A DNA stretch of 9,164 nt from Hyphomicrobium sp. (GCA_025927515.1 JAICLG010000111.1:1-9164); one strand, 5' to 3'; counted from the stretch's first letter, positions 1 to 5,344 are shown. Translations and numbers: made by a program. The notes: a model not told the origin generated them from the letters alone.

Positions 1-137
1 ACCTTCTTGTTTTCTTCCGTGGCACGCAGCGCTTTCTTCTGCGGCAACAGATAATTGCGTGCGTAGCCGTCCTTGACGTTGACGACGTCGCCCATCTGGC
101 CGAGGCGGCCGATGCGCTGAAGCAGAATGACTTGCAT
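1..137 (-). CDS. rplI: Large ribosomal subunit protein bL9, N-terminal part (cut by window edge)
   Basis: The minus strand reads MQVILLQRIGRLGQMGDVVN from the ATG at 137, continuing with KDGYARNYLLPQKKA. This is the classic N-terminal domain of bL9, the 50S protein that binds 23S rRNA domain V and projects from the ribosome near the L1 stalk. Only 45 codons plus 2 bases lie in the window; the connecting helix and C-terminal domain continue beyond position 1, so the truncation comes from the window and not from mutation. A GGAAA ribosome-binding sequence lies just upstream of the ATG. The gene is 41 nt downstream of the DUF2232 stop codon, so it is probably the last or a late gene of the rpsF-rpsR-DUF2232-rplI transcript. 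Seen: sequence match to the family. Inferred: co-transcription. Confidence 0.95.
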   Translation of the reverse strand, partial: MQVILLQRIGRLGQMGDVVNVKDGYARNYLLPQKKALRATEENKK

Positions 138-178
138 GTTGAGTTTCCTTTCGTGTTCGAATGATCAAAGCCAAGATT

Positions 179-1138
179 TCAAGTTGGTGAATTCGGCGGG
201 GCGGGGGGCTTGCCCGGGGTGCGGTAGCCGAAGACGGTTTCGGCGAGTCCCGCGAGCGCAAGCAGCAAACCGATATGCGGCACGAGAACCGCGCCGGTAT
301 AAAGTGCCGTCAGGATGAACGTGCGCCACGGCGAGCCGCGCGTCAGAACGTGGATCAGTCCCAGGCCGACGAGCGCGAATGCAAGCGTGAACGGAGCCGC
401 GAAGCTTGCCGCGAACAATCCCGTGATACCGCCCGTGAACGTCAAGCCGATCGCGATGAGCAGAACGAACGTGGCTCCGGCCGGCATTTTGAACTGCGCG
501 AGGTCAGGCCACGGTCGCACCAGTCGTCCCGAAGCCAACGTAATACGTCCCGCAAGCCATAGATTGAGGATCGTCGTCGTCATTGCCAGCAACCCCAGCG
601 CCCAGGGGAGCGTCGACAGGGTCGAGCGCGTGATCTCGTCGATCTCCTGAGCGCCGATCGCGGGCGCTCCCGGAATGCGCGACAGCTCTGATTTGACGAA
701 AGTCTCGACCGCGCCGCGAAGCATCTTGGTCAGAGCGTCGATGTTGCCGCCCATCACGATCAACGCCAACGCTGCAAACAAACCCGCGAAGAGTGCGGCG
801 ATGACGACGATGCGTCCGAGCGGATACCACTCGCGCCCTGTTTCGGTGCCACGGCTGAGAAGCGCCATGCGCGTGCAGATGACGGCTGGAACGGCGGTGC
901 TGATGGCATAGACTTCAGCCGTCAGCGGTCCGGCGATGAGGAGAACGGCCGCGGTGGCCGTAATGGCCGCAATCGCCGAGGCAACCGCCCCGAGACCAAG
1001 CCCGGCGAGATAGAGCGAAAGCGGCGTCAGCAGAAACAGAATGACGCGCAGAAGCATCGCGCCGGTCGTCGCGGAGGCGAAAACGACGGCGGAAATGATG
1101 CCGGCAGCAAGAGAAAGGAGAAAAACGTTCGTCTGCAT
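179..1138 (-). CDS. DUF2232 family multi-pass inner-membrane protein between rpsR and rplI
   Basis: A 319-residue, very hydrophobic protein with about nine membrane segments by eye. Roughly: residues 4-24, 28-47, 49-70, 73-92, 108-128, a hydrophilic stretch at about 130-175, then 178-200, 222-245, 250-270 and 276-300, ending in a Pro-rich tail. The NLWLAGRI and SGRLVRPWPDL motifs after the sixth segment look like the DUF2232 (YybS-like) family, which alphaproteobacteria commonly carry between rpsR and rplI. No enzymatic function is known to me; transport or envelope roles are unproven. I chose the ATG at 1138, which starts MQTNVFLLSLAAG and leads straight into the first membrane segment. An in-frame TTG at 1198 would add 20 polar residues and sits beside a strong stem-loop, so it is less likely. 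Same strand and close spacing suggest co-transcription with the ribosomal genes. Confidence 0.85.
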   Translation of the reverse strand: MQTNVFLLSLAAGIISAVVFASATTGAMLLRVILFLLTPLSLYLAGLGLGAVASAIAAITATAAVLLIAGPLTAEVYAISTAVPAVICTRMALLSRGTETGREWYPLGRIVVIAALFAGLFAALALIVMGGNIDALTKMLRGAVETFVKSELSRIPGAPAIGAQEIDEITRSTLSTLPWALGLLAMTTTILNLWLAGRITLASGRLVRPWPDLAQFKMPAGATFVLLIAIGLTFTGGITGLFAASFAAPFTLAFALVGLGLIHVLTRGSPWRTFILTALYTGAVLVPHIGLLLALAGLAETVFGYRTPGKPPAPPNSPT

Positions 1139-1208
1139 CGTCTGCTGTCCCGCCCTTCGAGCGGTTAGAGCCGGATCCGGTTTCCCGCTCCGACCCAACG
1201 GTTGAATT

Positions 1209-1240
1209 CCCCCTCTCCCCGATAGGCCGGGGAGAGGGGG
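1209..1240 (-). terminator. Perfect 13-bp GC-rich stem-loop between rpsR and the DUF2232 gene
   Basis: CCCCCTCTCCCCG (1209-1221) and its exact complement (1228-1240) flank a 6-nt loop. No U-tract follows on either strand, so it is not a textbook intrinsic terminator. It lies just after the rpsR stop codon on the minus strand, where it could attenuate transcription, protect the 3' end of the rpsF-rpsR message, or be one copy of a dispersed palindromic element. Hairpins of the CTCCCC...GGGGAG type are common between genes in Hyphomicrobiales (general knowledge, not checked here). Confidence 0.4.
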
Positions 1241-1247
1241 GAAGCGA

Positions 1248-1502
1248 TTACTTAATCACGTACGGCAGCAGTCCGAGGAAACGTGCGCGCTTGATGGCAC
1301 GCGCGAGTTCGCGCTGCTTCTTTGCGGAGACCGCGGTGATGCGGCTCGGGACGATCTTGCCGCGTTCGGAAATGTAGCGGCCGAGCGTGCGAACGTCCTT
1401 GTAGTCGATCTTCGGCGCGCCTTCGCCCGAGAACGGGCAGGTTTTGCGCCGACGCTGGAACGGGCGGCGGGCACCACCGCCGCTGGAAGCGATTTCAGCC
1501 AT
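1248..1502 (-). CDS. rpsR: Small ribosomal subunit protein bS18
   Basis: An 84-residue basic protein. It has the family hallmarks RRRKTCPF (about 17-24), IDYKDVRTLGRYISERGKI (33-51), PSRITAVSAKKQRELARAIKRAR and the terminal FLGLLPY. bS18 binds the 30S platform as a heterodimer with bS6, next to the central domain of 16S rRNA. Its length is slightly above the usual 75-82 because of a Gly-rich N-terminal extension (SSGGGARR), which is normal in alphaproteobacteria. The ATG lies 3 nt after the rpsF stop, and its ribosome-binding site is inside the last rpsF codons, which suggests translational coupling and matched output of the two partner proteins. Confidence 0.97.
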   Translation of the reverse strand: MAEIASSGGGARRPFQRRRKTCPFSGEGAPKIDYKDVRTLGRYISERGKIVPSRITAVSAKKQRELARAIKRARFLGLLPYVIK

Positions 1503-1505
1503 GGG

Positions 1506-2042
1506 TTAGCCCTCCGAGCCTGGGTTGGAATCACGTGGCGGGCGCGGAGCGCGCGGCGCCTCTCCGTCGCGAGGCGGACGGGGTCCGCGGTCGCCATCAC
1601 GCGGCGGACGCGAGCGGAACGTCGAGCCGCCTTCGCGGCCACCACCGAAACCACCACGATCGCCACGCGGCGGGCCTCCACGGCCACCACCGAAACCACG
1701 ATCGCCACGATCGTCACGATCCTGCTTGCGCATCTGCACGCTCGGCTCGGTTTCGAGCTCGTCGACGCGGATGGTCATAAAGCGGATGACGTCTGGATTG
1801 AGACCCATGCGGCGCTCCATCTCGGTCACCGCGTCGGACGGCGAATCGATATTGAAGAAGGCGTAATGGGCCTTGCGATTTTTCTTGATCTTGAAGGCAA
1901 GGTTCTTCAGTCCCCAATACTCCTGCTTGGTGACCTTGCCTTTGCCTTCTTCGACGATGCCCTGAAATTCTTTCATCAGGGCCTCGACTTGCGCTTGGGT
2001 AACGTCCTGGCGCGCCAGGAACGTATGCTCATAAAGCGGCAT
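1506..2042 (-). CDS. rpsF: Small ribosomal subunit protein bS6 with long Arg/Gly/Pro-rich tail
   Basis: A 178-residue protein. Residues 1 to about 98 form the ferredoxin-like bS6 fold: MPLYEHTFLARQD, the KVTKQEYWGLKNLAFKIKK strand region (36-54), AHYAFFNIDSP (58-68) and the terminal strand VIRFMTIRVDE (85-95). bS6 pairs with bS18 on the 30S platform. Residues 106-178 are a disordered tail of RGD/RGG/FGGG units followed by three PPRD repeats. Many alphaproteobacterial S6 proteins have such tails, but their function is not settled; nonspecific RNA contact is a reasonable guess. A GAAAGG ribosome-binding site sits 7 nt before the ATG at 2042. It is the first gene of the minus-strand operon, after a leader of about 200 nt that may bind the S6:S18 complex. 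Confidence 0.97.
   Translation of the reverse strand: MPLYEHTFLARQDVTQAQVEALMKEFQGIVEEGKGKVTKQEYWGLKNLAFKIKKNRKAHYAFFNIDSPSDAVTEMERRMGLNPDVIRFMTIRVDELETEPSVQMRKQDRDDRGDRGFGGGRGGPPRGDRGGFGGGREGGSTFRSRPPRDGDRGPRPPRDGEAPRAPRPPRDSNPGSEG
1510..1515 (-). promoter_or_regulatory. rpsR Shine-Dalgarno inside the rpsF 3' end
   Basis: GGAGGG on the minus strand lies 7 nt before the rpsR ATG and overlaps the final Glu-Gly codons and stop region of rpsF. Ribosomes finishing rpsF would unmask or re-use it, consistent with coupled translation of bS6 and bS18. Confidence 0.75.
1636..1709 (-). repeat. Imperfect tandem repeat in the rpsF tail (two copies, 45-bp period)
   Basis: A 29-32 bp unit starting CGGCCACCACCGAAACCAC on the plus strand occurs at 1636-1667 and 1681-1709. 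The first copy has three extra bases. On the coding strand it encodes the repeated RGDRG(G)FGGGR block of bS6. The in-frame length difference indicates expansion or contraction of the disordered tail by slippage or unequal recombination. Confidence 0.75.
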
Positions 2043-2160
2043 ACGATGGCCTTTCGGTTCGAGTTGTCGCGTTTCTCGACGCGAGTTGCTTTCCGCCGGC
2101 GCAAAGCCCCAATCAGGCCCGAGAAAGGCCGATCTGGTACCTATCAGGAGAAGACACTGG

Positions 2161-2184
2161 GGAGCGGCGTTCCGAAACGCCTCC
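2161..2184 (-). promoter_or_regulatory. Candidate S6:S18 complex-binding RNA motif
   Basis: The mRNA reads GGAGGCGTTTCGG then AACGCCGCTCC. GGAG pairs with CTCC as an outer stem, and CGTT pairs with AACG across a TCGG loop as an inner hairpin. CCG (2165-2167) is then left on the 3' side between the two helices. This matches the described S6:S18 complex-binding motif, a CCG in a bulge flanked by a stem and a hairpin in the 5' UTR of rpsF-rpsR operons, which mimics the 16S rRNA site. An alternative fold pairs part of the CCG with G residues, so the assignment is tentative. Confidence 0.45.
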
Positions 2185-2217
2185 TAAGTTGCCCGGTAAA
2201 AGCCCATGCAACTTAGG
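2183..2217 (-). promoter_or_regulatory. Perfect 10-bp stem with 15-nt loop in the rpsF leader
   Basis: CCTAAGTTGC and GCAACTTAGG are exact complements separated by 15 nt. On the mRNA this hairpin lies directly 5' of the candidate S6:S18 site and shares its last two bases (2183-2184), so complete formation of both helices is mutually exclusive by two pairs. It could modulate the neighbouring site, act as an attenuator, or be a regulator-binding dyad in DNA. The structure is seen directly; the role is unknown. Confidence 0.6.
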
Positions 2218-2252
2218 CCCCCGTTCAGCCTCCAGCCGGAACGGAAAGCGCG

Positions 2253-2280
2253 CTTATACAGGATTTACGGCCCCCGGCAA
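2253..2280 (-). promoter_or_regulatory. Candidate sigma-70-type promoter for the rpsF operon
   Basis: On the minus strand TTGCCG (2275-2280) is followed after 16 bp by TATAAG (2253-2258), matching the housekeeping -35/-10 consensus at four and five of six positions. Transcription would start near 2246, giving a leader of about 200 nt before rpsF. It is the best hexamer pair I found by eye in the divergent intergenic region. Confidence 0.5.
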
Positions 2281-2445
2281 GCATTTCAGGGCCAAACCGT
2301 CCCTGCGCGTCCCCAGGCCGCGACCGCTTCGCCACTGTGCCGCAATTTCACACTGGACCGACCAAAGTGGACCTCCCGGCGCCAGGGAATCATGGCCTAA
2401 GAAGCCAGCCGGGCTAGAAAGCGGCGCGCTAGGGAGACGAAGAGC

Positions 2446-2691
2446 ATGAAGTTTGCAGCTTATACCGAAGAAACGATTTGGGCGATCGCCGAAAGCGAGG
2501 AGGAAGCTCGCAGCGAAGGCGAAGCGACGATGGAGGAAATGGGCGCGTCAGAAAACCTATCGGAGCTGAAAGTAGCCCCGATCGACGAGGAACTCGTCGA
2601 AGCCCTTGCCGCCGCTGAAGCTTCCGGCGAGGACGTCCTGTTCGATTTGATTGATGGCGAGCTTTGTGAGGTCGAAACCGTCGAGGGCTGA
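2446..2691 (+). CDS. Very acidic 81-residue protein of unknown function
   Basis: I do not recognise this protein. It has 25 Asp/Glu and only 3 Lys/Arg residues in 81, so it is strongly negative. By eye it starts with two short beta strands (MKFAAYTEE and TIWAIAES), then an acidic helix (about 18-33), a strand LKVAPI (41-46), an Ala/Glu helix (about 47-60) and a final strand pair (VLFDLIDGELCEVE). The beta-beta-alpha start recalls small folds such as HicB-like domains, but no catalytic or binding motif is visible, and no toxin partner gene lies beside it. AGGGAG upstream of the ATG is a plausible ribosome-binding site, and synonymous codon choice looks like that of its neighbours. It stands alone between the divergent rpsF operon and fabD, so its context gives little help. 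A soluble cytoplasmic protein is inferred from the lack of a signal or membrane segment. Confidence 0.7.
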   Translation: MKFAAYTEETIWAIAESEEEARSEGEATMEEMGASENLSELKVAPIDEELVEALAAAEASGEDVLFDLIDGELCEVETVEG

Positions 2692-2941
2692 TCTCGAAAC
2701 GACGGCGCGAGAGGCATTTCACCCCGTCGAACCCATGCTTTGACCGGTCCGGATCGCAAAAAACCATTGCGCTCCAAGTGCGCTTTGTTTTCGGCGCCCG
2801 CTTTCTCTTTCCATGCAGTCGCAGGTGTCCGCTATCGGCCCGTCCCAGCCTTGACAGAGGCTGGGCGGGAGTGGACTAAGGCCGCCAAACCGGGCCGCGA
2901 ATATTTTTAAGCGGCACTCCAGCGGAGATTTTCAGCTTTCA
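2692..2941. other. Intergenic region before fabD, with possible terminator and promoter elements
   Basis: No gene is supported in these 250 bases. A short GCGC stem (2769-2772 with 2780-2783) followed by TTTGTTTT (2784-2791) is a weak terminator candidate for the acidic small gene. Further on lies a bulged GC-rich dyad (2839-2869) whose loop holds TTGACA, and an AT-rich patch GAATATTTTTAA near 2899-2910. The fabD promoter must lie here or upstream, but no good -10 element is correctly spaced from TTGACA. Confidence 0.5.
2839..2869 (+). promoter_or_regulatory. Bulged 11-bp dyad with consensus -35 TTGACA in its loop, upstream of fabD
   Basis: CCCG-T-CCCAGCC (2839-2850) pairs with GGCTGGGCGGG (2859-2869), leaving one bulged T. 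The 8-nt loop begins with TTGACA (2851-2856), a perfect sigma-70 -35 hexamer. With 18-bp spacing the -10 would be ACTAAG, a poor match. The site may be a terminator-like hairpin of the upstream gene, a fabD promoter with an overlapping operator, or coincidence. Confidence 0.3.
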
Positions 2942-3889
2942 ATGACACGCGCATTCGTCTTTCCAGGCCAAGGCAGCCAGGATGTCGGCATGGGCAAGGC
3001 GCTTGCCGATGCCTTTCCATCGGCTCGTGCCGTATTCGAAGAGGTCGATGACGCGCTCGGGCAAAAGCTCTCCGCCCTTACCTGGGAAGGGCCGAAGGAG
3101 ACGCTGACCCTGACCGAAAACGCGCAGCCCGCGCTGATGGCGGTTTCGATGGCAGTTATGCGCGTTCTCGAAAAGGAAAAAGGCCTCACGCTCGCCGACA
3201 GGGTGAAGTTCGTCGCCGGTCATTCGCTGGGAGAATATTCGGCGCTTGCTGCCGCAGGAACATTCTCGCTCGCGGATGCCGCGCGGCTCTTGAAGCTTCG
3301 CGGGCAGGCGATGCAGAAGGCCGTTCCGGTTGGTGTCGGCGCGATGGCGGCGCTTCTTGGCGTCGGCATCGAAGCCGCTCAGAAGGTAGCAGCCGAAGCG
3401 GCACAGGGCGACGTCTGCCAGGTTGCCAACGACAACGATCCAACACAGATCGTGCTTTCCGGTCATAAAACCGCGATCGATCGCGTCGCTGAAATCGGAA
3501 AGAAACATGGCGTGCGCCGCGCGGTGCCGCTTCCCGTTTCCGCGCCATTCCATTGCGCCTTGATGCAGCCCGCGGCCGATGCAATGGCTGAAGCCTTGGC
3601 GAACGTAACGCTCAAAGCGCCGGTCGTACCTGTTATCGCGAACGTGCTGGCAGCCCCCATTTCCGATCCCGATGAGATCAAAAAGCGCCTCGTCGAGCAG
3701 GTGACTGGAACGGTGCGTTGGCGTGAGTCGGTTGCGGCCATGGCGGCAAGCGGAGTCACCGACTTCTACGAAATTGGCGCCGGCAAGGTGCTCGCTGGGC
3801 TCGTTAAGCGAACGGCCGCGACGGCGAACGCCGTAAGTCTCGGCACCCCGGCCGATATCGACGCGGCACTCGCCGCACTGACTGCTTGA
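2942..3889 (+). CDS. fabD: Malonyl-CoA:ACP transacylase
   Basis: A 315-residue cytosolic enzyme that moves malonyl from CoA to the phosphopantetheine arm of ACP, feeding type II fatty-acid elongation. Visible motifs: FPGQGSQ (7-13) forming the oxyanion region, the nucleophile elbow GHSLGEYSAL with Ser95, Arg120 in LLKLRGQAM (binds the malonyl carboxylate), QIVLSGH (169-175), and the catalytic His204 in PVSAPFHC. The C-terminal VTGTVRWRESV (254-264) and the GAGKVLAGL loop are also typical. The length is normal for the family. The ATG gives the expected MTRAFVFPGQG start, although the ribosome-binding site is weak (GGAG lies rather far upstream). It is the first gene of the fab cluster, and fabG follows after 10 nt. 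No residue of the active site is missing. Confidence 0.98.
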   Translation: MTRAFVFPGQGSQDVGMGKALADAFPSARAVFEEVDDALGQKLSALTWEGPKETLTLTENAQPALMAVSMAVMRVLEKEKGLTLADRVKFVAGHSLGEYSALAAAGTFSLADAARLLKLRGQAMQKAVPVGVGAMAALLGVGIEAAQKVAAEAAQGDVCQVANDNDPTQIVLSGHKTAIDRVAEIGKKHGVRRAVPLPVSAPFHCALMQPAADAMAEALANVTLKAPVVPVIANVLAAPISDPDEIKKRLVEQVTGTVRWRESVAAMAASGVTDFYEIGAGKVLAGLVKRTAATANAVSLGTPADIDAALAALTA

Positions 3890-3899
3890 AGGAGAGTTC

Positions 3900-4646
3900 A
3901 TGTTCGATTTAACGGGTAAGACCGCACTCGTGACCGGTGCAACAGGCGGCATCGGCGCCGAGATCGCGCGGGTCTTTCATAAGGCTGGCGCGAATGTCGC
4001 GATCTCAGGTCGCAAGGCCGAAGCGCTCGATGCGCTGGCCAAGGAACTCGGCGACCGCGTCCACGTTCTTCCCTGCGATCTTGCCGATCGCGCCAGCGTC
4101 GCGAAGCTCATCGACGAGGCCGTGAAAGCACTTGGCGGCCGCCTCGACATTCTCGTCAACAACGCTGGGCTGACGAAAGATAATCTCTTCATGGTCATGA
4201 AGGACGACCAGTGGGACGATGTCATAGCGGTCAATCTGACGTCGACGTTTATGCTTTGCCGCGCAGCGTCACGCCATATGATGCGTTCGAAGACCGGTTA
4301 CGGACGTATCATCAACATCGCGTCGGTATCGGGCGTGTTCGGCAATCCGGGGCAGGGCAACTACGCCGCCTCGAAAGCGGGTATGATCGGCATGACGAAA
4401 TCGCTTGCGCGAGAAGTTGCATCACGCGGCATCACCGCAAACTGCATCGCGCCTGGCTTCATCAAAACCGCGATGACCGATGTTTTGACCGAAAAGCAGA
4501 AGGGCGAAATCGCGCAAATTATTCCGGCGCAGCGTTTCGGCGAGACCCTGGACGTCGCTGCGGGCTGTCTCTATCTCGCCTCGAATGAAGGCGGCTATAT
4601 CACCGGCCAAACTCTTCACATCAACGGCGGCATGGCCATGGTGTGA
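3900..4646 (+). CDS. fabG: 3-oxoacyl-[ACP] reductase
   Basis: A 248-residue short-chain dehydrogenase/reductase that reduces 3-ketoacyl-ACP to 3-hydroxyacyl-ACP with NADPH in the cytosol. Motifs in order: Rossmann TGATGGIG (12-19), SGRK (36-39) suiting NADP(H), CDL with Asp60, NNAG (87-90), and the catalytic tetrad Asn112, Ser142, Tyr155 and Lys159 (GQGNYAASK). PGFIKTAMTD (185-194) and the terminal ITGQTLHINGGMAM are FabG signatures. The length is typical. An AAGGAGAG ribosome-binding site sits in the 10-nt gap after fabD, so the two genes are almost certainly co-transcribed. The stop codon is the first base triplet of a long hairpin (4644-4703), which probably marks a processing or termination point before acpP. 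Confidence 0.98.
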   Translation: MFDLTGKTALVTGATGGIGAEIARVFHKAGANVAISGRKAEALDALAKELGDRVHVLPCDLADRASVAKLIDEAVKALGGRLDILVNNAGLTKDNLFMVMKDDQWDDVIAVNLTSTFMLCRAASRHMMRSKTGYGRIINIASVSGVFGNPGQGNYAASKAGMIGMTKSLAREVASRGITANCIAPGFIKTAMTDVLTEKQKGEIAQIIPAQRFGETLDVAAGCLYLASNEGGYITGQTLHINGGMAMV

Positions 4647-4703
4647 GCAAAGGCACACGATGGTAAACGCCCGCAGCGTCTCATTTTCTTGTGCTTTTGC
4701 TCA
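4644..4703 (+). terminator. 14-bp hairpin starting in the fabG stop codon
   Basis: TGAGCAAAGGCACA (4644-4657) pairs with TGTGCTTTTGCTCA (4690-4703) through 14 pairs including one G-U. The 32-nt loop contains a small internal stem ACGC/GCGT (4667-4670 with 4676-4679). The TGA of fabG is the outermost part of the stem. No U-tract follows, so it may protect a 3' end, slow ribosome release, or separate fabDG from acpP expression rather than act as a classical terminator. Confidence 0.5.
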
Positions 4704-5042
4704 TGTGGGATCAACGCGTTGCAGGCTGCGTCATCACGTTCTTTGCAAGCCACATGAAGTGTGTTAACGACACCACGGTTTTGAGGTGTGGGAAGCACGC
4801 CATCGGGACAACGCGAAGCTGGGGACAAACCGGCATTGCGTTACGCGAGAACGATGCCTCGGCGTAAGACTCACGCTACGGCGATCAAACAAAGACTTCT
4901 GAAACGGGTGCGAGCCCCTATCCGAGCAGGCCGGATTTCCCTTAAGTTGAAAACAGGCATGCGGTTTCCAGCGGGTTCTGCAGAGGCGAACGGGGCGGGC
5001 CATTAAGGCGCGCTGAATAATAGAAAGACACGAGGATTGACG
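4704..5042 (+). promoter_or_regulatory. Long structured gap upstream of acpP, no gene supported
   Basis: No convincing coding sequence lies between fabG and acpP. Readable structures are ACACC/GGTGT (4770-4774 with 4785-4789), a bulged 9-bp hairpin (4832-4858: GGCAT and CGTT pairing with AACG and ATGCC around ACGCGAG), and ATCCG/CGGAT (4920-4924 with 4932-4936). A weak promoter candidate is TTGCAA (4744-4749) with TAACGA 16 bp downstream. The acpP ribosome-binding site AGGA (5033-5036) is 6 nt before the ATG. The region probably carries a separate acpP promoter and leader, fitting the high ACP demand of cells; this is inference. Confidence 0.45.
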
Positions 5043-5285
5043 ATGAGCGATGTTGCAGAGCGCGTTAAGAAAATTGTCGTTGAGCATCTTGGCGTCGAGG
5101 CCGATAAGGTCACCGACAATGCCAGCTTCATCGATGACCTTGGCGCCGATAGCTTGGATACAGTTGAACTCGTGATGGCCTTCGAAGAAGAATTCGGCTG
5201 CGAGATTCCCGACGATGCCGCCGAGCACATTCTCACTGTCGGCGATGCCGTGAAATTCCTCGAGAAGAACGCTAGCGCGGCCTAA
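5043..5285 (+). CDS. acpP: Acyl carrier protein
   Basis: An 80-residue acidic four-helix protein that carries growing acyl chains on a 4'-phosphopantetheine arm for FabD, FabG, FabF and many other enzymes. The attachment serine is Ser37 in GADSLDTVELVMAFEEEF. Helix II with its EEEF acidic face for partner docking, IPDDAAE (55-61) and the terminal TVGDAVKFLEK are all present. The start ATG at 5043 follows AGGA by 6 nt and gives the standard MSDVAERVKKI; an in-frame TTG two codons earlier is not preferred. It is separated from fabG by a long non-coding gap and from fabF by a GC-rich hairpin, suggesting that its transcript level is set independently of its neighbours. The length and residues are fully typical of a housekeeping ACP. 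Confidence 0.98.
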   Translation: MSDVAERVKKIVVEHLGVEADKVTDNASFIDDLGADSLDTVELVMAFEEEFGCEIPDDAAEHILTVGDAVKFLEKNASAA

Positions 5286-5344
5286 GGGCCCTCGTTCATC
5301 CGCAATTCTGGGCGCATCCAAACCGCGCCGATCGGATCGAATCA

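Larger units (their letters stand above)
2043..2246 (-). promoter_or_regulatory. Structured 5' leader of the rpsF operon
   Basis: This is the predicted untranslated leader between the candidate transcription start near 2246 and the rpsF ATG. On the minus strand it holds, in order: an inverted repeat CCGTTC/GAACGG (2221-2226 with 2239-2244), a perfect 10-bp stem (2183-2192 with 2208-2217), a compact GC hairpin with a bulge (2161-2184), and a 6-bp stem TCGCGT/ACGCGA (2067-2072 with 2079-2084) close to the ribosome-binding site. No convincing ORF is present. A leader this long and paired is typical of an autoregulated ribosomal-protein operon. The pairings are read from sequence; the role is inferred. 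Confidence 0.55.

Noticed and set aside
1139..1198. Upstream TTG start for the DUF2232 protein
   Set aside because: It adds 20 polar residues before the first membrane segment and lies next to the palindrome. The ATG at 1138 fits the family better, though a G-rich sequence upstream of the TTG keeps a small doubt.
2769..2791. Intrinsic terminator after the acidic small gene
   Set aside because: The T-rich run is good, but the GCGC/GCGC stem is only 4 bp with a 7-nt loop, and its extension has mismatches. It is mentioned in the intergenic entry but not called as a feature.
2939..3952. A 337-codon open frame on the minus strand across fabD
   Set aside because: It is wholly antisense to fabD, whose full set of catalytic motifs is on the plus strand. 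The translation has no recognisable domain and is rich in Arg, Cys and His, as usual for shadow frames in GC-rich DNA.
4788..5006. A 72-codon plus-strand frame between fabG and acpP
   Set aside because: It starts at a GTG without a ribosome-binding site, lies over predicted hairpins, and encodes a basic, motif-free peptide. I treat the stretch as non-coding.
5003..5017. Possible CtrA box (TTAA-N7-TGAA) before acpP
   Set aside because: It is one mismatch from the TTAA-N7-TTAA consensus, but a single imperfect site in a long gap is expected by chance and no promoter is aligned with it.
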